From: Symbiodinium natans
Taxonomy: Eukaryota; Sar; Dinophyceae; Suessiales; Symbiodiniaceae
DNA: 64,000 nucleotides
Assembly (NCBI GenBank): GCA_905221605.1
Contig: CAJNDS010002397.1
Coordinates: 248,001-312,000 of the forward strand
Direction of reading: 5' to 3'
The position numbers were made by a program, and so were the translations under genes. Numbering within the stretch: the stretch's first letter is position 1; each line of letters starts with the position of its first letter. The notes under the pieces are model-generated. The model ran no database searches, had not been told where the DNA came from, and saw nothing but the letters and a program-made list of their open reading frames with translations. Positions 11,210-23,400 of the stretch are shown piece after piece.

Positions 11210-13109
11210 GTTACTCAACTGCACCTTCACCGCAGCACTTGCACAATTGCACAGCATGGCTCATGCCCGACGCTTCTGAGGCTTTGCTGTGGGAGCGTGC
11301 GGTTCTGCAGCTCAGGGCTCCAGCATGCTACCCCTGCTATCCGAAGTGCGGACTGAAGCACGAAGACTGCTGCAAAAAGGAGATTTCAATGAAAAAGCTG
11401 CTTTGGGCCGTGGCGTTCTCATTCTTCGTGTACCAGCGACAGGCGTTGCCCAAAACGTTGCCCAGGTCTCTGGAACTTTCTGGGTGCTGAGCGCAACGCT
11501 CTGGTATCTTGCCGAAGCCTTGCTGCCCTGCATTGATGCCCTTGGGATCACTTAGGACTTAGGCATGCTTGGGCCTTCAGAGCGGGTCCCGTGCAGCCCC
11601 TGCCAGGGCCCAGATCAGGGTATGACGGACATGTTCTCCACGCTGCAGCCTGGACCTGGTATGGTCGCATGGTATCGCATGTCTTGTCGCCAGAGTGAGT
11701 CAAACTCAAACAAAACGATCGAAAATCACCGAAGCCGGGAGACAAGGTACTACACGTGCATCTTCCTGCTTGGCGAGTGGTGCTCCTTCGACTTTTCGCC
11801 GGTAGGAGCAGGTCGATAACTTGAATGGGTTTTGTGACAAGTTCGGGGGAGAGGAGAGAAGGGGGTGTTCCCCCTTGATTGCATCTCGAGCGGCGAAAAG
11901 GATCCCCCGTACTTCCCCAATGTTTTACTGTGCGTTTTTGCATTGTCCCGTACGGCCCATGGCATTTACCAAACCTTTCATGTTCTGTGCCTACGCAGTA
12001 TTGCTTGCTTGCCGCTCTTTGCTCCTGTTTAGAGTTTGTGCGTTTTGATGCCTGTGTCGGCTCTGAGCCCTTCTTTCTGCAGGTCTCAGCATGCTCTACT
12101 CCATCGTGGGTGTCGGCTTGAACGCCATGCCCATGGCTGCCGTTCAGGATGCCCTCACAAACATGCCACTTGGCCCAGAGAGTCACATCCGCCAACCTCA
12201 AGCAAGGCCAGAAAGATGCGTCACCGAATCTGTTTACAACAGTTCTGCACAGAGCTGTGATTTTGGGGGGCCACCCAGGACGGACTCAGGCACGATTCTG
12301 GGGAAGTCCTTTGCAACTGGGCGCTTTTCCATGGTAGCCAGCCGATGCAAGTCAAGCAGTGCTTGTGTTTTCTGATGCAATACATACCCGTAGCTGGTTC
12401 ACTACAATTACTACAAGCGCAAAAGGCAAAGCTGATCAAAGCTGATTCTGAGCGGCTCGCATGCTGCGATGCTCTGGAGGTGCCTACCATCTGATGGTTG
12501 AGCGGCGGAGGCTCATCCACTCCACCAGCGGCTTGGCAGCTGACTACACGCGGCATCTTTTGCTATTTCAAGCCGGCAATTGTCGGCAAGTTTTTGTTCT
12601 TGTTGCTTTCTTGCAAAGCCTCTGCGCCTGGCCGCTTCAAAGCCCGGAAGATCTCAGAGGCTTCGGGGGAGCCAAGGCAACCTGCGAAGCTCTGAGGAAG
12701 CAGATGCGCTCGGCCCTTAGCCACTACCGATACTGCCTTGGGCCTTTACTCATGTGGCAGCTTCTCTACCCGGGCTGCATGATGCATGTCACCGCATGTC
12801 TGAATTCAGGAGGCTCGCCAACTACAGGCCGCGGAGAACGGAGGTTGAGATGCAGGTGATCGACAGTCTTGACCAACCCATCTTCTGAAGCTAGAGAAGC
12901 CAGTGCAAAGTTACACTGGAGAGCCGAAGTTCATGTTCGATGTGTGAATGTTCGAGAGATCCTGGGCAAGAAAGCTGAACTTCCAGTTGCTAATGCATCT
13001 GCGCAGCTGGTCCAAAGACGACCACATGTGTAGGCAGTCTGCCTCGCACCACATTCCCCATGTGACGACGAACTTGTGGCTTGAGCCACCGTGTACATAT
13101 AAATATAAA

Positions 13110-13144
<35 letters not shown>

Positions 13145-13579
13145 ATAAAAAATATTTGTGTATACTATTTTAAAACATATATGTTATACATATATATATA
13201 TATATGTATATCTGCTTCTACTATATTACCAGATTTACATATATATGTATATGTATATACATATTTGTATATCATCTTATGCTACGAGCGTCCTGAACTC
13301 CAGATGCTGCAGAAGCACGAGCAGGCAGGGATCGTGGGACGCGAGAAAAGCAACTCTGTGCTGAATCCCGCTTCGCGCTTCGCGACTACAGTGTTGGAAG
13401 GATCTGGGTTAAAGGGTCTATATCATATGATAGGGCTTAGGGTGTAGGGGGAGTGGTGATAACACATTAACACATACCCTCAAAATACGATCATATACAT
13501 ATCTATGTATGTATATATGTATGTCTGCATGTGTACATGATTTCGGGCTTTGGTTTATGAATCCGTGTCATCCACGCAG
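11210..13579. other. 3' tail of the PPR gene and spacer
   Basis: Immediately after 11209 a GT donor and an AG at 11253-11254 would give a 45-base intron and a further repeat in register (Trp at 11291 falls on position 17), but that repeat lacks the ISAC core, so it is decayed or wrong. Nothing recognisable follows to 13092. The RRM exon at 13580 implies that upstream RRM exons lie somewhere before it; I could not find them. Confidence 0.4.
13093..13276. repeat. TA-rich microsatellite tract
   Basis: A run of TA/TATG units, with (TA)n of about 30 bases near 13107-13137, continues as degenerate ATAC/ATGT repeats to about 13276 and again around 13490-13530. It lies upstream of the first readable RRM exon and is probably intronic. 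Confidence 0.9.
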
Positions 13580-14564
13580 ATTGCAAAAGCCCTGGACGGC
13601 TCGGAGTTTCTGGGCCGGACGATCAAGGCCAGACCTCGTTCCGTTCTTGCTTGAGGGCTTTGAGGGTCTTCCTTAGCATTGGGGTTTTGGGAGTTTCCTG
13701 AGAAAGGTGGACAAGAAGAAGGCCACCAAGGGAAAGGGCGATGAGCAGCCTGGCTGGCTTAGCCTGTGCGTTGCACTTGCAGATGGTATGCGGTAAACTT
13801 CCGGTGCTTGCATCCTAAGGAACGGCAAAGGTTGGGGCATGTGGGGCATGATGGGTCAGACGCCCAGTGCCGAAAGAACCGCTGCAGTCAATCCATTCTC
13901 CTTCTGAACTTTTGTGAGCAAGACATAAGTTCTCCGATTATAAGATTGCATTGTGCTACATCGTTCTCGGCTCTTCCTGGGAGGCAAGAAAGGTGGAAAA
14001 GACATGGGAAAAGGCCCATTCTCCAAAGGGGCAAAGCTCCAACATTGCAGTCAATGTAGCTCTCTGAGCTTTTGTAGAACCACATGCATGCGCCAGGTTG
14101 GTGGGGCGGTGCCTGCTGTCACGCTTGAGGTTAAGATGAAAGGAGTTGTGGTGACATGAGGTGGTTTTGGTGTAGCGAGGCCAAAATTTGTTGTAGCCGT
14201 TATAATCTCAGCGGCCTTTGTGATGCCAGCAACACTGTGACGCTACTGGCTTGTTTTTGCAGCAGGTGACCCACGATGCCACCATACATGAAGCCACTGC
14301 ACACGATGGTAGCCACAGGGGTGGCTGTGCTCATGGACAGACCCCGAGACTCATAGAACATGCGACTTTATGTGGATGGCAAATGTTTGCCAGGTTGGTG
14401 GGGAGGAGGACAGATCCATAACATCCTGTACTGTACTGTAGTGCACCGCAATCTCTGGCAATCATAGAGTAAACGCACAGGAGTTTGCATCGCATGAGTT
14501 AGTGCGATTCGTTGTCGGTGCATCCTTCGGAGGAAAAGGATGGAAAGGATGGGGCCCGTACTAG
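13580..14564 (+). CDS. RRM RNA-binding protein with Gly/Lys/Trp-rich tail, 3' part
   Basis: The exon 13580-13627 encodes the last helix and strand of an RNA recognition motif (IAKALDGSEFLGRTIK). A GC-AG intron (13628-13706) joins it in phase to V DKKKATKGKGDEQ (13707 to about 13748), and the join gives the usual RRM ending GRTIKV. Further downstream, 13984-14030 encodes GKKGGKDMGKGPFSKG and 14533-14564 encodes GKGWKGWGPY followed by TAG, the kind of basic, Gly/Trp-rich tail found on many RNA-binding proteins. The phases of the last two exons are not reconciled, so at least one small exon is missing or misplaced. The N-terminal RRM half (RNP2 and RNP1) was not found upstream, possibly because of large introns around the TA tract. 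The likely role is mRNA binding in nucleus or cytoplasm. Confidence 0.65.
14091..14109 (+). repeat. Short direct repeat, copy 1
   Basis: An almost identical segment of about 18 bases (gccaggttggtgggg core) recurs at 14389-14406. Both sit inside the 3' part of the RRM gene and both read as AG followed by codons for GWWG, so they may be duplicated micro-exons of the tail. That reading is speculative because the phases are not proven. Confidence 0.45.
14389..14406 (+). repeat. Short direct repeat, copy 2
   Basis: Second copy of the segment at 14091-14109, diverging after the shared gccaggttggtgggg core. See that entry. Confidence 0.45.
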
Positions 14565-16193
14565 AACATCGCCTGGCCTGGCAGTTGCCTCACTGATCTC
14601 ACTGCACGGTGCGTGCTGGCATTGCTTACCTTGTTACCTGGTACACAGTGGTATTATCGCAAAGTCTCAAGAGCCTATATAGACAGCTACATGTTTACTG
14701 GCAGTGATCAGGCAGTGCCTGCATGCAGACCAAGGAATCTGTGCTTGGTCGGCTGTCACGGACCACTGAGCCCGCTCTGGTTCTTGCCGCGGCAGTCGCA
14801 ATGCGTAGATTACCGTGCCCCGCTGGCTATCGTGCACGCCTCAAAGGAAGGATCTGCTGCGAATAACAGGTTCATCTGGCAGGAAATCGGGGGAGCGTGA
14901 ACATGCTTGCATGTGGTTGCTAGCGACAGTTAGTGCATTCTTAAGCTGTCTCGGCCGTAGAATTTCAAAGCTTTAGTAGGCGGTCAGATCAACGATCTTA
15001 TGATGATGCAGCAAGCATGCTGGGACGTGTTCGCTTGGCTCAAGGCACTGCTGATGCGTAGCATGCGCAACCACACAAGTACGTGTGCCTAACTCGTTCA
15101 ATATCTGCGCTGATCTAGAACCTTACCGAGCATGCCGTGAACGTTGTTATAGTTATACTGGACACCCAACCTCGCAGGGTACGCTTTTGAAGAGAACACG
15201 CAGACACAGCGTGATTGTGGGCATGAGAGCAGCCAGCTCCCGACGAGCTTGAGAGGCTGCTGGCTCCTTGTTGTAGGGAAACGGCCTGCACATGGCATTG
15301 TGAGGCATTGACTCTGCAACTGCCCCGACTTAGGGGGCGGTCGGAGTTCTGCAGTGTTCCTTGCAAGCGTCGTTCCTCCGCATATCTCCGCATCGAGTTG
15401 CCATCGTGGGTTTCGCTATCCTTTCCACCATGCCACTGGGCTCTACAATGTTTCTGTGAAGCTGAGGCTGTCCCATATGAATGACTTCAATGTTCAACTA
15501 GGTGAAGTAGCAAGTGTATACGGCTGACCCAGAATGACCCAGACGAGCTCGATCTAGATGCTATTACGCCTGCCAGATCCAAGAACAGCCGTCAGAAGAC
15601 CAGCCATCGGCTCACGGAAAGAAGTTCTTGTTTGAAGCGAGCAGTGGATGCAGCGCGGCGTTTCTGTCGAACTTGGCGGCCGGTACGGTCCTGTTCAGCT
15701 TCCAGCATCCGTGTGGCCAGCCGTTGCAAGTGCGATCGAACCTCCTTGGGTGAGAAATGGCACCACGTCTTCATGGTCCAAAGGGTGTTTCGTCTTCAGA
15801 CCTCGAGCAGAACCTTCGACTTGTATGCGCACGAATCGCAGATTTCTGTCACGTGCTTGAGACTAGTTACCGGCTTGGAGGGAGGTCATGCCGAGTTGTC
15901 GCGTCAACACTCAAAATGCCAGCTGTCCTGCGTCGTTTTTGCCATCTGCCTTTGCCCCTGCGCTGGGCAGGTTGCAAGATGAGCTGGTATGGAGTTCCTT
16001 TCTGCGGCTACAGCTGCGAGCCTTGGCCCCAGCCGAATCTGCAGACATCGCCAGAGTTGACTTTGCGTGGAAAGCATCTTGTTCTCATGTGGCTGCTGGG
16101 GAGGGGAGGGCTGCTGTGAACACATTCTACCCTTCCGCCGTCTGGCAGAATTCGGAGCGCAGCTCGCAGCTCACATTGGAAGTGCTGAACCAA
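14565..16193. other. Spacer between the RRM and PEX7 genes
   Basis: No family recognised. A frame open from 15888 runs into the first PEX7 exon, so part of 15.9-16.2 kb could be an extended N-terminus or 5' leader, but other PEX7 proteins start close to the first WD blade. A ten-base match to the 3' end of the dinoflagellate spliced leader near 15034 is too short to count. Confidence 0.4.
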
Positions 16194-18681
16194 ATGGCGG
16201 TGCCATGCGGTTCCGATGAGTCGAGGTCGATTGATTCGGGACCAACTTTCCGCGAAGTGTGGCTTGCTGTGAGGTTTTCGCCGTTCCGCGGGAATCTGCT
16301 AGCAATCGGCACCGGACAGCTCACCACTCAGATGCTGTGGGCCTCGTGGCAATCGTTCTTCGGATTGATGCACCGTTGCAAAGCCTGGGACACTGAATCA
16401 ATTTGGGGGTTGTGCTAAGGTATTTTGGGATTGTGGGCAATGGCAAGCTCCACGTGTTGGACATTGCCGCTCCAGGCCTTGCACCGAACTGCCAGCAGTT
16501 GCCCTATCTAGGACTTAGAATCATTCACATGCCGTCTGCTGCTGCTGCTGCCGCCTGGTTTGGCATACTTCCTTCAAGGGGGTTTCAACAGTCGAGGTAG
16601 ACAACAGCAGGAGCACACGAAACAAGGAGTCCTAAAGTTATCAACTCGTCCGCCGCGCTTCCCATGCCAAGAACCAAACCCAAGCGAGTCACCTATCCTC
16701 TCTGCCTCTGCCTTGAGTTGATACACGAGATTATTCAGTCAAGTGGGTTCTGCAGTGCCGACGATCGAAGAGCATGTATATGTGCCGTTTTACGTAATCA
16801 CATCCTCGAGCAGCGCGCTTGTGCACTTCAGCAAAGCTGTCAGGTGGACAACCAGCATATGCCTCAGCTGAGCTTCCAAGATGAGATCGTGGGCTCGTGG
16901 GCTGTTGTGGGAGTCTGAGGTCTGTGAGTGGATGACCAATCAGGCCGTCTACGACGTGGCCTGGAGCGAGGCCATACTTGCAGAACGAAATTGCGCAGTG
17001 TCTGCACCAAAGAGATGCGAATGTGTATCACAACATCGACACATTCAGAGCGCAATTCTCCGGCACATGGGGGCCTCGGAGCGATTTTGACCCAGGTCAA
17101 GTCTGCCATGATTCGATCCGCATATGCCTTGCGTCTAAAGAGACGAAGCAGTTGAGACAATGTTAGGTGACATGAGCCACCTCGAAAAGCTTCGAACTTG
17201 TGGAGGCAAACGAGCACGTCCTGCTTACCGGACAGGCCGATGGGACTTTGAAGCTCTTTGCTTGGCACTTAGAGCTGTTTAGAGCACTTTCCCAACTCAG
17301 CAGATGTTGCAAAATGGCCCTCGCTCAGCGGCCTGAGCCTCCCATGCTCACGAAATTTCTGATGGTCCCGAGTCCCGAGTGTTGAGGATTGGACCAACCC
17401 TCAGGGTCCCATCATGTCCCTGGAGGAGCACTCAGCCGAGGCCGCAACTGTCCACAACTCTTACACAATGCAATGGAAGACTGGGACAAAAAAGGTTAGG
17501 TTGGAGTTGAACTTATCTGAAATCTCGAAAATCTGAGACTCGGAGTGCAGCCAGGTCTACGGTGTCGACTGGAACCTCAACGAGAAGCATCTCGTCAATC
17601 CCTCGAACTCCAAGACTGTGTCGTTTTTTTTTTTTTTTTTGGGGGGGGGGAAGGGGGTGCAGCAACCAGCTTCTTCGCCACCAGCAGTGTTCATAATTAT
17701 AGGAGCATGAAGACGCTGAAGACTCGATGCTGAGATTTCTTCGGCGGCCTGGGATCATTCTGTCAAAGTCTGGGACGCCATGCGTGGAGTCCTGGGCTGA
17801 GTTCTGCGGGTTCAGGCAGATGACATATGCGAAGGCCGAAGGTTTCCAATTCCTTGCCAACAGTTCTCCACTGTCTTCCATTGTGCTGCGCAGGTCTGCC
17901 TCAGCACCTTCCGCGCCCATCAGAACTTGGCCTACGCTGCAATCTGGTCGCCAGCCAGGTGCGACTAGTTCTTCCGGTTAGTTCTTCCGGGGTGCACCCA
18001 GGTGATAGGTAACTCTGGTTCTGGTGTGGACTCCCAGTTAGGCCGGCGTGCCTTGCCAGTGTCGGCGGGGATGCCATGCTGCACATCCAGGAGCTCTTGC
18101 CGCATTCTGCCTCTGGCGAACCCTTGGGAGCCTGTTTTGACATTAACAGGATCTCAACGCGGGAGAGATGCCCGTTCAGAGCATTCAGGCCTTCGTGATG
18201 CTTTGATGACTTAAGTGCCTAACGACCCACGTAGAGACTTATCCGTCAAGACAAGGATGTGCAATTATGACTAGTTGCGTGTGCCTAGCATTCGATTGAT
18301 CTCAGAACGAATTTATGCAAGCGACGTACTGGTATCAGAGTTGAAATCGCCGAGCAATGCAGAGTATGCAGTTCTCGCAAGGGGAAGGGCGACCGGGGCT
18401 TAATCGAACAAACTCAAAACAAACGACTACCATGCACTACAAACCCAGCTTGGTCTGCGCGTTCGAAATCCACAGCAGAGTAAAACTCATGGCTGCTTCA
18501 GATAGGGAGAAGGAACTTGAAGGCAAATGCGACAGCCACAGTGATGGCAAATGATTGTACAGTCCGAGTTCAGTCTGGAGATCCATGCACTCAGTTGCCT
18601 CGGCAGCCGGGCCGGCCCCAGGACAGGAAAGGAAAGAGGGTTCGGAGGTTGGGGGAAGGGGTTAGGCATTTGCGGGGGGGT

Positions 18682-18727
<46 letters not shown>

Positions 18728-20485
18728 TCGCGTTTTGAGGCGCTCTTTCTGTGGGTCCGGGACATGCGGGACCCTCCACGGCATTGGTTTGCAGCTCCTC
18801 CACAGAGCGGGGGCACAAGGCTGCAAGAAGTCTCGTCTTTGCAGGAAAGCGGCAACTTGAAAATAGGCCATGTAGGCAAAGCAAGCTTTGCTCAGGATGC
18901 AGCAAGAAGCAGAAGAGACCGAAGCGACAACCGACAATGGGGAAGACTCTCGTACTTTTCACGACTACTGTACATGTGGAGCTTTCCCATATTCCTTCAG
19001 TAGTGCCGTGTACACACACAACACCTTAGAAAGAGAGCTTCCCCTTCTCAATTTATCTGAGGAGCTCGGGTTTACAGGACTTTGCGCTATCCTCTGCCAA
19101 AGAAGTTCTCACTGTGGTTGCTTGATCCAAAACTGCCAGTCAGGTCCCAGTCCGGGGGTTTCCACAAAGGCTTCCTGTGTGTCGTCAGTGGCTGTCCGCG
19201 AAGGTTCCGCACAACAGCGCGCGAAAGGAAATTTGATTTTGTTGAGCATTTTCACGTCTGCACCCACAAGGACCATGAGAGGAATCCCGGAGTAAGGAGT
19301 TTAGGTCGACATGCACGTATCGGATAAGCACGCCTTTCGAGAACGGACGAGTCCTTGGCGCGCTTGTCCCAGATGACGCCACCAAGCCATGGACCACAGT
19401 GCGGAACTGCAAAGACCTTGCTGACCGATGTTGGTTCATAGACCGACCACCAGCCAGCGACCATGCAAGCGCCAGGCTCACCAGCATGAGATCCTGACAG
19501 TCGACTGGCCGTTGCCCCATTTGATCGTATTTATCTATGAAGGGGGCAACTTAGTGGACAGATTTGGCACGGTGTGGGATGTGTTATCTTTAAGTTGAGC
19601 TGCCGTGTTTTTGACCAGTGCCTGTGGGTGCCGAGGAACAAGTACAATGAGTTCATGGTTGTCACAGGTAGCCGCACACCAAGGTGTCTGCAAGTACTGG
19701 CGTGTTGAATGTCCTGTGGTGGACGCTTCGAAGCACAAGTCGTGGTGCCTCGCGAAAGCTCGCTTCAGCCTCTGCTTCTTTGCCGCCAGCACCACCGAGG
19801 TGTTGACAAGACCATCCGCACTTTTGACCTGCGCAACTTTGGCCAGCCCCTGCAGGCAGCACCATATGGGCATCACCCATTCCCCCGTGTCTGCTTCATG
19901 CGACAGAGGGGACAGCACTTGTGCAACAAGTCGACCTGCTGACTCATTGATACTTCGGCCTCACTGGCTATCGCGGAGCTTGAGCCCTGTCCCCCGGTAG
20001 ATTCTGCACGGGCATCAGCTTGCGGTCAAGCGAGCTTCGGCCCAAGATGTGACGGAAGTTGTGGCAAAGCTGCAAAATGTCAACAACTGTTGTCTAAGGT
20101 CAAGTGCCACCCATACGTCGAGACACAGATAGTGAGAGCCTCAAGTGTGTTGGACCTGCGCGAGCATCTAGGGAACATTAGGGAACATGATTTCACATCC
20201 CAGCTCATCAAGTCTGACTGATCCGTCATGATACGCTATGACCTACTGGCGTTACTGTATGTGAAGGTCTCCTGCTCTTATGACACAGCAGTGAATGTCT
20301 TCGACATGACCATGGGTCAAATGTGATGACCTTAGACTACGTAGAGTTCATTGTGATGGCCAGCAGCTCAAAACATCGTGGCAGAAGGTCACTTCCATAC
20401 GGACTGCTAAAGCTGCCAAGGATTCAGCACTTCGACCAACACACAGAGTTCACTTTGGGTGTTGACTTGAGCTTGTTTGAGGCAG
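16194..20485 (+). CDS. PEX7: Peroxin 7, PTS2 import receptor (WD40)
   Basis: Cytosolic WD40 receptor that binds the PTS2 signal of matrix enzymes and carries them to the peroxisomal docking complex. Exons: about 16194-16318, 16420 to about 16480, 16920-16970, 17206-17259, 17387-17440, 17555-17593, 17735-17788, 17894-17958, 18042 to about 18090, 19476-19507, 19636-19667, 19800-19855, 20001-20033, 20099-20131, 20267-20307, 20388-20485. Diagnostic pieces in order are VRFSPFRGN, YFGIVGNGKLHVLD, YDVAWSE, VYGVDWN, AAWDHSVKVWD, STFRAH, AAIWSP, HEILTVDW, NKYNEFMVVTG, VDKTIRTFDLRN, GHQLAVKRVK, VSCSYDTAVNVFD and HTEFTLGVDLS. They follow the order of known PEX7 and most join in phase. Not found: the loop between 18090 and 19476 (a candidate exon lies near 19374-19400) and the C-terminal GWD blade after the GTGAGC donor at 20486. 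ATG 16194 is a guess. Donors are mostly GC. Confidence 0.9.
17624..17650. repeat. Poly-T followed by poly-G in a PEX7 intron
   Basis: Seventeen T are followed by ten G inside intron 17594-17734 of PEX7. It marks that stretch as non-coding although frames stay open through it. Confidence 0.9.
18674..18725. repeat. Long poly-G tract in a PEX7 intron
   Basis: A run of about 50 G with one T at 18681, in the large unresolved part of PEX7 (18091-19475). It produces false poly-Gly and poly-Pro frames on the two strands. A run of 44 uninterrupted G can be mis-sized by sequencing, so its true length is uncertain. Confidence 0.9.
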
Positions 20486-23400
20486 GTGAGCCTGAAAGTT
20501 CTTTAGAACTGGCATGAATTTAATGCTACTGTGCGCCGCCTTAGCCCTGGGTCGGCTTGAGGAATGCCTTGGGGAGCCTGGCGGGTCCCAGCATCGAGAT
20601 TCTAGTGACTCTAGTCTCGCCTTGCTGGGCGGTTTAAGGGCATCCTAATGGTCCTAATTTAGGGTTTAGGGTCCTAAAGGTCCTCGTGGGCCTAGCGGTC
20701 CTAAAGGCCCTGCATGGGGGAGGTGCGAGAGGCCTGGAGGTGCTCCTGGGAGTTCCTAAGGCGGGAATTCAGAAGTTCTTGGGGCGGGCCCCGAGGTGCT
20801 TGAAAGCGAAGCCTAGAATCTAGAATCCACCCAGGATCTAGAAATATCTTGAAAGAACGGTCGGAAAAGGGTTCGCTCGTAAAATGGAGAGGGGATGAGA
20901 GGGTGGGGCTCTTTAATACAGCCAAGGCCAGCGGCCTGTGAGCCTGCATGAGTGCTTTTTGTTGGCAGTGCACTTGTAAAGGTCAGTCGCCTGCAGGCTG
21001 CAAACTACTTGCAGGTCTAGGCTGTGTGATTGCAGCGCGCAGGAAAACGTCATTGCTTCAACATCCTGGGCGCATCACTCAGCCGCATCACAGCTTTGTC
21101 TGATGAATTGTTGCAGCTGTTGCATCGGATACTTCCTTGCCCGTAGAACAGGCAACTTACCACTGCCTATGGAGACCCCTTTAGGAGTGCGCAGCCCTTC
21201 ACGCTATGCTTCTCTAAAGTCGAGATGGCACGAGAGGTCGAGTGACCTCGAACGGATGTCTGTGGAAAGACAAGCAATCACTCGGGACAGATGCGACGCC
21301 CGCGCATACAGGGGCAACGTGACAAAGCGGCACACCCGCGCCAAAGATTTGGATGTCCAATCGGCTTTGAGCTTGCTTGCACGAATTGCCTCAGTGCAGA
21401 CTGCGTTTACTAGCCGCTCTGCTGTCACAGGCAGACCGAATTCCTTTTTCATCTTGTGACATGTGGCAGTCACATGATGATGGCGCATGAATGTGCATGG
21501 CTGAGGACTGTACCGCCTGTGTCTGGAATCTTGCTCAAGGCCTTTTCCTTGGATGTTTCCCTCTGGCAGCTCTGACTAACACTAGATGTGGTTGAGAGGC
21601 ATGTGCAAAGTTCAACAGCGGACCAGAGCTGAACATCTTGTCATGCAGTCGCAGGACCACCTCCTCCGCCGCCGCCAGCGATTGCGCTGACCTTGGCGAA
21701 GGGCACTGGGCAGGGTTTGTCGCTTTTTGGAGAATCATTGGTCGAAAAGTCCCAGGAGCACCCTTAGAGCACCTGCCAGGTGAAACGTGTTCCTCGGCAG
21801 CCAGCCGGAGCACAGTGATGCTTTCAACATGCCGTGTTGGAGCGGCGTTGATTTAGCTCTGGCTGTGTCCAAGAGTCAACATGTCATGCTACCACGCAAT
21901 ATAGCAACGCACAGCCAGAAAGTCTCACCTGTCGTTATGTTAATGGCTCTTGTCTGCACAGGCAGGCGCAGGGCATTGTCCAAATGATTTTGCGTCGGCA
22001 CCCTGACCAGGGTCTTATTACTCCCAAGTGACGTCCCTGGTTCAGTGGCTGTTGAACAATATGGGAGGGGGGGGAGGGGGGGTAACTTGTACATACATAT
22101 TGCTACGTATCCTTTCAGCTTGTGCCAGATGACTGTCTGTTGGCAGTAGGTTGGCTCAAAGTTACCCGGTTCCGGTGTGGCCAGGGCCCAGGAGCTGCTT
22201 TTGCTCCACAAAGGCAGATCCCGAACATGAAAGAACATGAGCCTCATCATGAACCTCGTGCGCAAGACTGTGCTCAAGAAAGCGTTCATGAATGATTTCG
22301 TGCAGGCGGCGACAATGGCCGGAACACGACAGGCCACGTGAAGCCTTCAAGATCCTGCAAGACCTTAAGATCTTGTCTACGTGCAAGGCATGCGCCGAAA
22401 AGCCATTCAACGGCTTCATGTAGATATTCCGCGCCTGCGAAGAAGTTGCAACAGTTTTGAGGTGAGCCGTGCTGCGGTTCTGCCTGTGGTCCTGCTGGCC
22501 ACAATCCTCGTCTGCGTGACCAAGCTTTGCTTCCTGGCAGCATCTCAGGCGCATGTTGGATGCATTCGCCGCCTCGTCCACAAAGTATAGAAGGCTGGGC
22601 ATGCCCATGTCACACATTTTCGACACTTGTCATGCAGCTGGAAACGGCTGCACTTGACATCATGTTAAATCCTCTCATGCTCAGGTGCTTTCACCCTGCC
22701 GGTTCAGCCCAATAGGAGGCCATGCCATGTCAGCAGACAAAGAGCTTCGCGTGGTATATGCACCTTGTGCCAGCCATGGCTTCTGCTTTGCCAGTCAGAA
22801 CTGCCAGGCGAGGCGAGCGCTTGCAGCTGCACGCTGAGGCAGGGACAGGAGAGAGACACGAGACGAGAGGCAGTGCAACATTCAACAAGGGTAGGCCCAG
22901 AGCGAGCTGGTTGCCGACAGTTGCCTTGAGCAAATTCTGGAAGCTCTACGCTGGACTTTGCTGGACAGGGCAAGTGCATCGGAAACTGCTTGCAGCCGGA
23001 TGGTGACGTCCTCGTTTGCTTCGGCATAGTCATACGAACCCTATCAAGATGCAAGGATGCATTGTCAGGGTTCGAGGGTTCAGGCCAAAGGGGTCATCAA
23101 GCAGTTTTAAGCAGATTACGGCATGGCTCTGTAATCTTAGTCTTTATTTGCTCAGGCTCATGGAAGCCCACAGGTGAGATTGACATTCAGGCCACAGCTT
23201 GGCCCTGCGCATGTACACTTCTGTCCTTAGCAGGTCGATCTTGGGAGTGTTCGTCAGATTGCTCTAGCGATGCAGCTCTGATGATGTATAATTACAATCA
23301 TTACAATCTTCGTCGCAACATGGACCGACATTCGTTGGCATATGGTGGCTACTCCGCTGTGTTGTCGCTCGGTTTCAAGCTTACCTATACCCAAAGTGGT

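Noticed and set aside
11210-11350. A further PPR repeat after a 45-base GT-AG intron
   Set aside because: The register fits, but the repeat lacks the conserved ISAC core and the intron would be shorter than the others, so I left it out of the gene.
15025-15045. ttggctcaag resembling the 3' end of the dinoflagellate spliced leader
   Set aside because: Only ten bases match, the upstream CCGTAGCCATT part is absent, and no gene starts just after it.
18487-19019. Poly-Gly and poly-Pro proteins on both strands
   Set aside because: They come only from the poly-G tract at 18674-18725 inside PEX7 intron sequence.
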